Position numbers and translations under genes: made by a program. This document shows, in pieces, positions 41,925-47,222 of a stretch of DNA of 47,222 nt. Source of the stretch: an uncultured Candidatus Altimarinota bacterium (GTDB lineage Bacteria; Patescibacteriota; Gracilibacteria; BD1-5; UBA6164); assembly GCA_938015455.1 (NCBI GenBank), contig CALLPL010000019.1:1-47222 (forward strand), given 5' to 3'. Every line of letters begins with the position of its first letter. Positions within the stretch are counted from its first letter, which is position 1. The notes under the pieces were generated by a model that saw only the letters and a list, made by a program, of their open reading frames with translations, did no database searches and was not told the DNA's origin.

Positions 41925-42215
41925 TTAAGTAACCTTTTGTTCATCTTCGATTTGAACATTCTTTTCTATTTCATTTTCTATTTCTTTTTGTAGTAATATT
42001 TGAGCTAAAAGTTTTTTCTTATACTTCTTTTCGGCTACTGATTTATTATGCTCAAAAAATACTATAATGCTTGGGAATACAATAAAGATACAGGCAAGAG
42101 TCATAGATAAAAATAAAATAAGCTCTACAAAATTTGATGATGTAAACGTTGAAATAGAGAGGTATTTTGTAGCCATCTCTTCGGAACTCTTGTATATGTA
42201 ACTAAAACCAATCAT
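41925..42215 (-). CDS. Small membrane protein next to sortase
   Basis: A 96-residue protein with one strong hydrophobic segment (VELILFLSMTLACIFIVFPS) and a charged C-terminal coil (KKYKKKLLAQILLQKEIENE). It starts 2 nt after the sortase stop, so it is likely co-expressed. No TGA. Not recognised. Confidence 0.7.
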   Translation of the reverse strand: MIGFSYIYKSSEEMATKYLSISTFTSSNFVELILFLSMTLACIFIVFPSIIVFFEHNKSVAEKKYKKKLLAQILLQKEIENEIEKNVQIEDEQKVT

Positions 42216-42217
42216 AA

Positions 42218-43219
42218 TTATTGAACATGGATAAGCTCTCCAACAACCACAAGTCTATTATAGGTTGTTCCTATTGGCCAACAAGTCATGAGAGTAATTT
42301 CTGAAAGATCTTGATTTTTACTTTTTAAGACTTCAACGTCGCCTGGTGAGATAACTTCTTTTTTAGTGATCTTATATACATATTTTTGTTGTCCGTAATA
42401 CACCACTACTTCATCATCATAGGTTACGTTATCAAGCAGAGAGAAAACATCATTATAATCTCCGTTTAACCATGGGAAGTTTGATGAATGTCCAAAAATA
42501 AATGAATTTCAAGTGTTTCATGGTTTTGCTGACCCTGGATAACGAATGATTCCTTTTTCAAGTTCTTTCATAAATATATCGTTGAGTTCATCCATTCATT
42601 CTATATTTTGGTCTTCAATTTCAATGAGAGGTATATTTTTTCAAATTTTTGGTATAACTACTCTATTATCATAGGGGGTTATTTCTATTCCGAGATCAAC
42701 ACCATTTTCGGCTTTTGCAGCCAGCCTGGATACAGAGTGCATATCAACACTATGATCTATAGCATCCTCTGATTTATCCAGGGCTTTAAATGTATTTACC
42801 TCTACGATTTCTTCTTGTATTTCTCATAAATCTGCAGCATCAACTGATTGTATAAGTCAGTTCTTTGTGTTCTCCATTTCTTGTGCAAAGATGAAGCTAT
42901 AAGCAATATTTGAATATGCACTATAATTAGATAGAGCCATAAGCACAGCAAATATACACAGCGATGTAGAGAAGTATTTTATAAGAAATAAAATATGTGA
43001 AAATATTGTAGATGATTTTTTATTCTCTCACCCTATTTTTTCTACTTGTTTTTCTGTTTCTTCGTGATGCTCCGAGATTTCAAGTATTTGAGGTGTTTCT
43101 TCTTGAAAGAAATAATTTTCTTGTTTTTCAAGGGAGGGAGAATCTTGTGTACTAGATTCAGAGGTACTTGTATGAGAGTTAAGTTCAAAACTCGCTAAGA
43201 TATCATCTTTTGGGTTCAT
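42218..43219 (-). CDS. Sortase (transpeptidase)
   Basis: A 333-residue membrane protein with a cytosolic Ser/Glu-rich N-terminus, one TM segment (~residues 78-103) and an extracellular sortase domain. Catalytic residues are visible: His in NSFIFGHSSNFPWLNG, Cys in ITLMTCWPIGT and Arg in TYNRLVVVG. Sortases anchor or polymerise surface proteins at LPxTG-like motifs. Substrates are not identifiable in the window. TGA glycines include KIGKNIP and the KPGNTGN pair. A 96-residue membrane protein follows. Confidence 0.87.
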
Positions 43220-43297
43220 AGAGTTATGTTTTTATTTGTATTTTTGTTTGTACCTTTATGGTATCACATATTTCGGCAGGGAGCAAAATAAAAGAAC

Positions 43298-43325
43298 TTG
43301 ATTTGCTTACAAATTTCTGTAATAT
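43298..43325 (+). promoter_or_regulatory. Probable promoter of the Nudix gene
   Basis: TTGATT (43298-43303), 16 nt, TAATAT (43320-43325), about 40 nt upstream of the start codon. Confidence 0.55.
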
Positions 43326-43363
43326 GCTGTTAATTACATTTACCGCACCTGAAATACCACAAT

Positions 43364-43816
43364 ATGGCCAAAAAATATGAAAAAAGCTCTGGTGGAGTGG
43401 TGTATCGAAAAAAAGACGGAAAGATAGAAATTCTTCTTCTGAAATGGCTAAATTCTCGTAAAAAAGAGGAGTTAGTTATTCCAAAAGGAAAAATTGAAAA
43501 ATGAGAAGTCGCAAAAGATACAGCAGTCCGAGAAATATCAGAAGAAGCAGGAATCCCTGAAAAAGATCTTGAAGTGATTAAATTTGTCACAAAACTCAAT
43601 TATACCTACACTGCCGGATATTTAAAAGATAATCCAGTAGTAGATAAAGATGTATATATTTTTATCGTAAAATATAATTGAACTAAGCAGCCTGTTCCCC
43701 GCAAAGAAGAACGTTTTACAGGTCACGAATGGATTGATATAGAAAAGATAAAAGATCTCTCTATGAGATTTGACCTCAGCTGAATTATTTACAGGAATAA
43801 GCCTTTTTTTACTTAA
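43364..43816 (+). CDS. Nudix hydrolase
   Basis: A 150-residue protein with a full Nudix box at residues 42-64: GKIEKGEVAKDTAVREISEE followed by AGI (Gx5Ex7REUxEExGU). The glycine inside GKIEKGE is a TGA codon. The start SSGGVVYRKKDGKIEILLLK is usual for the family. It hydrolyses nucleoside diphosphates linked to another moiety, such as Ap4A or oxidised dNTPs; the substrate is unknown. The next gene starts 13 nt downstream. Confidence 0.9.
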
Positions 43817-43829
43817 AAATAAAATACCT

Positions 43830-44303
43830 ATGATAGAAATTTCTTATAAAAAATGACCAGTTCTCGCAATAAAAAACTCTGATAAAAAAGAAATATTTTT
43901 TGATACGCAGACTCGGCAAGTTCTCCTAGAAGATTTTGATGCAAGTCATCCAGGAGAATATGAAAAATGAGGAAATCTCCTTGAAGTAAAAGAGTATACA
44001 GATTTACTTTTCTATAAATTTCTTATAGATGGAAAACATGTTTGTATTATCTACTCTGATAGTTTTGAACTCAAAGAAGAAATAGTTTCTTTCTTTTGAG
44101 ACGTAGATGTATTAATTATTATTGGAACAAAAGACGCAGTCAAGATATTTGAAAATATAGAAGCAAAGGTGGTGATTCCATATGGAGAAGGGAAGGATGT
44201 CTTTCTCAATACTCTTGGACAACATTCAGAGCCAGTAAAAACATTCAAAGTCGGAGCTGATCTTGACGGAGACAGAACAGAGTTTGTGAATTTAGAGGGG
44301 TAG
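43830..44303 (+). CDS. MBL-fold-like protein (divergent)
   Basis: A 157-residue protein resembling short CPR metallo-beta-lactamase-fold proteins: DASHPGEYEKGGNLLEVKEY (compare PGEYE), GKHVCIIYSDS, DVDVLIIIGTKDAVKIFENI and AKVVIPYGEG. The HxHxDH zinc motif is absent, so it is either a degenerate member or a distinct fold. Four or five TGA glycines. It follows the Nudix gene and ends before a strong terminator. Confidence 0.55.
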
Positions 44304-44320
44304 TTAAGATTTGAAAAATT

Positions 44321-44353
44321 AAAAAACTCTCAGAGAATTCTCTGAGAGTTTTT
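44321..44353. terminator. Bidirectional terminator
   Basis: A perfect palindrome AACTCTCAGAG-AATT-CTCTGAGAGTT with A/T runs on both sides. It serves the MBL-like gene on + and the tRNA-Gln transcript on -. Confidence 0.88.
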
Positions 44354-44363
44354 GTATGTTTTA

Positions 44364-44437
44364 TGGTTGGGATGGTAGGGATCGAACCTACGATAGGGGA
44401 TTCAGAGTCCCCGGCCTTACCACTTGGCGACATCCCA
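44364..44437 (-). tRNA. tRNA-Gln (anticodon CTG)
   Basis: Acceptor TGGGATG/CATCCCA, D stem GCC...GGC, anticodon stem GGGGA with loop CTCTGAA (CTG at 34-36), T arm GTAGG-TTCGATC-CCTAC, then A and an encoded CCA. Confidence 0.93.
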
Positions 44438-44443
44438 AAAAAT

Positions 44444-44542
44444 AACCCTATCTTGAATTCTTTCCCTAATATTAGGGAAAGAAGCTGCAGTTTATATTGT
44501 AGCTTCTTGCTCTTAACAAGAGTAAGGATTCAGGAAAGAGTT
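44444..44542. repeat. Palindromic repeat element, copy D
   Basis: Arms TCTTGAATTC...GGATTCAGGA enclose three hairpins: TTTCCCTAATATTAGGGAAA, GAAGCTGCAG...TTGTAGCTTC and TTGCTCTTAACAAGAGTAA. Nearly the same sequence as the reverse strand of copy B. Confidence 0.88.
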
Positions 44543-44574
44543 ATGTATTAAAAGAAAACTAAGTATTCAATGAA

Positions 44575-44952
44575 TTACTTTAATTCAACAGTAGCTCCAG
44601 CTTCTTCAAGTTTTGCCTTGATTTCTTCGCCTTCCGCTCTAGGAATTCCTTCCTTAACATTTCCACCATTATCAACAAGTCCTTTTGCTTCACCAAGTCC
44701 AAGACCTGTAAGCTCTTTTACTACTTTGATAACTGCGATCTTTTGACCACCAGCGTTTGTAAGCACAACATCTACGTTAGCAGATCCAGCGTCTTCTTCA
44801 CCTCCAGCAGCACCACCAGCCATCATAACTGGAGCAGCAGCAGAAACTCCAAACTCTTCTTCCATAGCAGTAACGAGATCGTTCAGTTCAACGATAGTAA
44901 GCTCCTTAACCATATCCATGATCTTAGCAGCGTTTTTTGATAATTCAGCCAT
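44575..44952 (-). CDS. rplL: Ribosomal protein L7/L12
   Basis: A 125-residue protein with an N-terminal dimerisation helix, an Ala/Gly hinge ([18 protein letters not shown]) and the C-terminal domain [20 protein letters not shown] then GLVDN. It forms the ribosomal stalk that recruits translation factors. All 17 glycines use GGN, none TGA. It follows rplJ, separated by 174 nt of structured spacer. Confidence 0.97.
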   Translation of the reverse strand: MAELSKNAAKIMDMVKELTIVELNDLVTAMEEEFGVSAAAPVMMAGGAAGGEEDAGSANVDVVLTNAGGQKIAVIKVVKELTGLGLGEAKGLVDNGGNVKEGIPRAEGEEIKAKLEEAGATVELK

Positions 44953-45025
44953 TTTGCAAAAAATTATAAAAATAAAAATAGTTTTTTTCTATTGTAGAAA
45001 TTTTATTCAATATCCCAGTTAGGGA

Positions 45026-45111
45026 AGTATCTCTATGAGATACTGAACACATATCTACAATGGATCTAGCGATTACAAGCTAGTAGCATATCCTGAAATA
45101 TTCAGGATATG
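45026..45111 (-). promoter_or_regulatory. rplJ-rplL intercistronic hairpins
   Basis: Three inverted repeats lie in the 174-nt gap: AGTATCTC-TAT-GAGATACT (45026-45044), CTAGC-N8-GCTAG (near 45065-45082) and CATATCCTGAA-ATA-TTCAGGATATG (45087-45111). They could be processing or partial-termination sites that set the high L7/L12 to L10 ratio; inference. Confidence 0.5.
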
Positions 45112-45126
45112 TATACAAATCTGTAA

Positions 45127-45786
45127 TTATGCAGCTTTTTCCTCAGCAGGAGCTTCTGGTGCAGCTTCCTCTGCTTTAGTTTCTTCAGTCTTTGGAGCTT
45201 CTTCAGCTGATGCAGGAGCTGCATCTTCTTTTGGAGCTTCAGCAGCAGGAACGCCTGCTTCGAGCTTCCCAGCTGTATCTACACCCTTGGCTTCCATTTC
45301 TTTAGCAGCAGCATCAAACCATCTTGCCAGTCCAGAAAGTGGAGATTGCATAGACCCAACGAGTCTCCCAAGAAGAGTATCTCGTGATGGCATACCAGCA
45401 AGCTGCTTTGTTGTTTCGAGATCTTTGAGCTCTCCCTCAAATACACATGCAGCCCATTCAATCTTTTCTCCTTTACTTGATTTTACCAAATCATTTACCT
45501 TTCCAAGTCCAGCCATTGCGTCCTCGTTTGAACATACAACTCCGATTTGTCCTGGGAGAGTACTCGCATCCATTTCTATACCAAGTGCATCCTTCATCGC
45601 TTTCACAATAAGTGTCTTTTTTGCAACCATGTAGCTTGCCCCTACTTCTCGAAGATCATTTCTCAGGTCGCTGAATTCAGCAACTGAGAGCGTATTCGTA
45701 GTAGCGAAACCTATTGATCCAGCATCTTTAAATCTTGCAGTAAGTTCAGCGAGAATTTCAACTTTTTGTTGTTTTGTAACAGCCAT
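45127..45786 (-). CDS. rplJ: Ribosomal protein L10
   Basis: A 219-residue protein. The L10 core is clear: VEILAELTARFKDAGSIGFA, LRNDLREVGASYMVAKKTL, TKQLAGMPSRDTLLGRLVGS and MQSPLSGLARWFDA. It is followed by an Ala/Glu/Pro-rich tail of ~50 residues (from EAGVPAAEAPKEDA) that is longer than in most bacteria. It anchors L7/L12 dimers to the ribosome and represses its own operon by binding the leader. All 17 glycines are GGN. Confidence 0.97.
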   Translation of the reverse strand: MAVTKQQKVEILAELTARFKDAGSIGFATTNTLSVAEFSDLRNDLREVGASYMVAKKTLIVKAMKDALGIEMDASTLPGQIGVVCSNEDAMAGLGKVNDLVKSSKGEKIEWAACVFEGELKDLETTKQLAGMPSRDTLLGRLVGSMQSPLSGLARWFDAAAKEMEAKGVDTAGKLEAGVPAAEAPKEDAAPASAEEAPKTEETKAEEAAPEAPAEEKAA

Positions 45787-45823
45787 TTCTATCTTTATTA
45801 AAAATTACGTAAATATTCATATA

Positions 45824-45940
45824 TAAAAAAATCTCTTTGCGAGCAAAGAGATGATATGTAGGGATTGATTGTATCGGTCCGCAGAACATATGATTTCTTT
45901 CGTCTCGAGAGGGCTTATACGACTTTGCCTCTGGTCTTAA
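45824..45940 (-). ncRNA. Ribosomal protein L10 leader with attenuator
   Basis: The minus strand reads AGACCAGAGGC...GCCCTCTCGAGACG, like the L10-binding kink-turn leader upstream of rplJL in other bacteria. A terminator ATCTCTTTGC-TC-GCAAAGAGAT with T6 follows at 45851-45824, before rplJ. Excess L10 (with L12) would favour premature termination, as in Bacillus. Confidence 0.75.
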
Positions 45941-45962
45941 ACAAAAATATGAATGTAAAAAG

Positions 45963-45989
45963 AGTATATGAAAATTATTTTGAAGTCAA
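45963..45989 (-). promoter_or_regulatory. Probable rplJ promoter
   Basis: On the minus strand TTGACT (45989-45984), 15 nt, TATACT (45968-45963), about 25 nt before the leader. The -35 box is half of a perfect palindrome AGTCAAATTATTTGACT (45984-46000). Confidence 0.6.
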
Positions 45990-46168
45990 ATTATTTGACT
46001 CTTTCATTGATTTTATCGTCCGAACTTTGAGGTGAGTTTATAATATTTACATCTTAAAAAGGCATACTTCTACACTTAAATCAAATTACTACTGCAGAAA
46101 TAAATATTATATATAAAAACATCCGATTATGTGTTAAGTATAGAAATATAAACGAGACTCCAATAAAA

Positions 46169-46432
46169 ATGAGTTCTAAAAAGAAAAGAAAAGGTAAAAA
46201 GAACATTCCAAATGGTAGTGTTACAATACATCATAAAAACTCTTGGATATTAAAACCAGAAATGATAAATAAAAGGATATTCCCAAATAATAAGCCTAAA
46301 AAAAGTGAAGATATTCATCTCAGTAGTATTTTAGTAACACTTCAAGAGTATTCAGATACAAGAATGTCTTTTATGGGCATAAGCTGAGTATTAACTAGTA
46401 TATCTCTTTACAGTATATGGAACTTTTTCTAA
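46169..46432 (+). CDS. Small basic protein, unknown
   Basis: An 87-residue protein with a very basic start (MSSKKKRKGKKNIPNGSVTI) and one C-terminal hydrophobic segment (FMGISGVLTSISLYSIWNFF). One TGA is read as Gly. Could be a tail-anchored membrane protein. It ends at a bidirectional terminator shared with rpmE. Not recognised. Confidence 0.5.
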
Positions 46433-46434
46433 AT

Positions 46435-46466
46435 AAAAAGACCTACTCGCAATTGAGTAGGTCTTT
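46435..46466. terminator. Bidirectional terminator
   Basis: AAAAAGACCTACTC-GCAATT-GAGTAGGTCTTTTT, between convergent genes. Confidence 0.88.
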
Positions 46467-46480
46467 TTGTGAAAAAAATA

Positions 46481-46708
46481 TTATTTCTTCTTTTTTGCCA
46501 TTTCTTCCATTTTCTTCTGACGAGCGTAGAACTTATCAACTGCACCAGTCTTAAGTATACGTTTCTCACCAGTATAGTGAGGATGACAAGCAGAACAGAT
46601 TTCAACACGGATCTCATCTTCTTTTACAGTCGAGGCTGCATCAAATGTATTTCCACATGAGCAAAGGACGTTTACCGTCTTGCTATCTGGGTGTATTCCA
46701 GTTTTCAT
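46481..46708 (-). CDS. rpmE: Ribosomal protein L31 (zinc-binding type)
   Basis: A 75-residue protein: TVNVLCSCGNTFDAASTVKE, then EICSACHPHYTGEKRIL. The C-x-C and C-x-x-C pairs mark the zinc-binding (C+) form. It ends in a Lys-rich tail. No TGA glycine. It lies downstream of the tRNA-Leu gene. Confidence 0.95.
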   Translation of the reverse strand: MKTGIHPDSKTVNVLCSCGNTFDAASTVKEDEIRVEICSACHPHYTGEKRILKTGAVDKFYARQKKMEEMAKKKK

Positions 46709-46765
46709 AATTGTATCTTTTTACTTGCCCGCTAAATACGGTACAAAAATATAAATATTTGGAGT

Positions 46766-46794
46766 TTTCAGCTTATTTTAGGTAGAAGCTGAAA
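46766..46794 (-). promoter_or_regulatory. Hairpin after tRNA-Leu
   Basis: TTTTCAGCTT/AAGCTGAAA begins directly after the CCA end of tRNA-Leu. The same arms (TTTCAGCTTC/GAAGCTGAAA) form the hairpin at 47032-47070. Likely an RNA-processing or termination structure. Confidence 0.5.
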
Positions 46795-46878
46795 TGGTGC
46801 CCAAGAGAAGACTCGAACTTCCACACCTTACGGCACTGGTTTCTAAGACCAGCGTGTCTACCATTCCACCACTTGGGC
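46795..46878 (-). tRNA. tRNA-Leu (anticodon TAG)
   Basis: 84 nt with acceptor GCCCAAG/CTTGGGC, anticodon stem CTGGT with loop CTTAGAA (TAG), a long variable arm typical of Leu, T loop TTCGAGT, and encoded CCA. Confidence 0.94.
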
Positions 46879-46884
46879 ATAATT

Positions 46885-46928
46885 ACCTCACCCCAACCCT
46901 CTCCTTACTTAAGGAGAGGGAGAATAAG
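46885..46928. repeat. Palindromic repeat element, copy E (partial)
   Basis: ACCTCACCCCAACCCTCTCC with the hairpin CCCTCTCCTTA-CT-TAAGGAGAGGG, then AGAATAAGG. It shares one arm and the C/G-rich hairpin of the other copies but has no second half. Confidence 0.6.
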
Positions 46929-46941
46929 GATTTTTCTTTTT

Positions 46942-47026
46942 TGGTGGGCAGTGAGGGATTCGAACCCCCGAAGGCGAAGCCAGGGGATTTACAGTCCCCC
47001 CCATTTGACCGCTCTGGTAACTGCCC
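46942..47026 (-). tRNA. tRNA-Tyr (anticodon GTA)
   Basis: 85 nt with acceptor GGGCAGT/ACTGCCC, anticodon loop CTGTAAA (GTA), long variable arm (TGGCTTCGCCTTC region), T loop TTCGAAT, and encoded CCA. Confidence 0.94.
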
Positions 47027-47031
47027 AAAGA

Positions 47032-47070
47032 GAATTTCAGCTTCACTAGTGTAAAGTGAAGCTGAAATTC
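47032..47070 (-). promoter_or_regulatory. Perfect hairpin between tRNA-Thr and tRNA-Tyr
   Basis: GAATTTCAGCTTCAC and GTGAAGCTGAAATTC form a perfect 15-bp stem with a 9-nt loop. Probably guides processing of the tRNA precursor. Confidence 0.6.
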
Positions 47071-47085
47071 AAGTTCAATAGTATC

Positions 47086-47161
47086 TGGAGCCACTTGTCG
47101 GATTTGAACCGACGACCCTTCGCTTACAAGGCGAGCGCTCTACCAGCTGAGCTAAAGTGGC
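47086..47161 (-). tRNA. tRNA-Thr (anticodon TGT)
   Basis: 76 nt with acceptor GCCACTT/AAGTGGC, D arm GCTC-AGCTGGTA-GAGC, anticodon loop CTTGTAA (TGT), T arm GTCGG-TTCAAAT-CCGAC, discriminator T and encoded CCA. The outermost anticodon-stem pair is a C.A mismatch. Confidence 0.93.
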
Positions 47162-47181
47162 ACATTTCTAGTGCGCGACAA

Positions 47182-47209
47182 ATACTATTTCGAAAGAGGG
47201 GAAAGTCAA
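47182..47209 (-). promoter_or_regulatory. tRNA operon promoter
   Basis: On the minus strand TTGACT (47209-47204), 16 nt, TAGTAT (47187-47182), about 20 nt before tRNA-Thr. Confidence 0.7.
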
Positions 47210-47222
47210 ATTTTTTTGCAGT

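Larger units (their letters stand above)
45787..46168. other. Intergenic interval between rplJ and the small + gene
   Basis: 382 nt that hold the L10 leader, its attenuator, the rplJ promoter and the inverted repeat at 45984-46000. From 46001 to 46168 the AT-rich sequence shows no further recognisable feature. Confidence 0.6.

Noticed and set aside
44363-44551. Open frame starting MVGMVGIEPTIGDSESPALP
   Set aside because: It overlaps tRNA-Gln and palindromic element D; artefact.
46794-47054. Open frame with VPKRRLELPHLTALVSK and GFEPPKAKPGDLQSP-like text
   Set aside because: It runs through tRNA-Leu and tRNA-Tyr; such peptides are well-known artefacts of translating tRNA genes.

Overview
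The window comes from a bacterium in which UGA codes for glycine (translation table 25), most likely a member of Absconditabacteria (SR1) or Gracilibacteria in the Candidate Phyla Radiation (CPR). Under the standard code most long genes break into fragments. When TGA is read as Gly the fragments join into full-length proteins, and the TGA codons fall on invariant glycines: RecQ motif VI, the histidine-kinase G boxes, the Nudix box, the EExxxRG motif of a CPBP protease and the VanY SxHxxG motif. TAA and TAG are the only stops used. Coding density is high, gene gaps are often under 10 nt, and the DNA is AT-rich. No rRNA, CRISPR array, transposase gene or prophage was seen.

Layout. 0.2-1.4 kb: two unknown small proteins. 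1.4-5.5 kb: compact + operon M23 peptidase, smpB, phospholipase-D-like protein, serS. 5.6-6.4 kb: TIM-barrel isomerase-like protein. 6.4-12.2 kb: eight-gene minus-strand envelope operon (PrgI-like, TraC-like and T4SS-pilin-like proteins, two small membrane proteins, SecG, a family 5 solute-binding protein, a polytopic membrane protein). 12.4-13.9 kb: a probably highly expressed unknown basic protein and another unknown. 14.0-17.3 kb: htpG behind a CIRCE operator, followed by an AbiEi/AbiEii type IV toxin-antitoxin cassette sitting between two copies of the htpG 3' end. 17.3-21.4 kb: an unknown membrane protein, a TrmB regulator, a MAPEG-like protein and two secreted proteins. 21.7-25.7 kb: a two-component system and a metal-homeostasis group (Fur/Zur-like, ZIP transporter, Dps). 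25.7-33.4 kb: CPBP protease, a small membrane protein, a DEAD-box helicase with a Gly-rich tail, an arrestin-like protein, a CiaB-like metalloprotein and RecQ. 33.5-36.2 kb: two divergent prephenate-dehydratase-like proteins. 36.1-38.8 kb: a RelA-like ppGpp synthetase with a PAS3-GAF sensor. 39.0-44.3 kb: SanA, YaaA, an alpha/beta hydrolase-VanY fusion, sortase, Nudix and MBL-like proteins. 44.4-47.2 kb: tRNA-Gln, rplJ-rplL with an L10 leader, rpmE, and tRNA-Leu, -Tyr and -Thr.

Main points for a second look: (i) a family of 80-100 bp palindromic elements, one lying in frame inside recQ and read through thanks to UGA=Gly, reminiscent of Rickettsia palindromic elements; (ii) the AbiE cassette flanked by a duplicated htpG 3' end, as if it had integrated at that site; (iii) two adjacent prephenate-dehydratase-like genes, one carrying four exact-length 21-residue repeats; (iv) no UGA-glycine at all in the ribosomal protein genes, against ten UGA codons in the helicase tail; (v) a recurring promoter of the form TTGAC[AT]-N16-TATAAT-like; (vi) a hydrolase-carboxypeptidase fusion; (vii) candidate RNAs at 26.45 kb and 38.9 kb. 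All translations, counts and alignments were made by hand; no database search was run.
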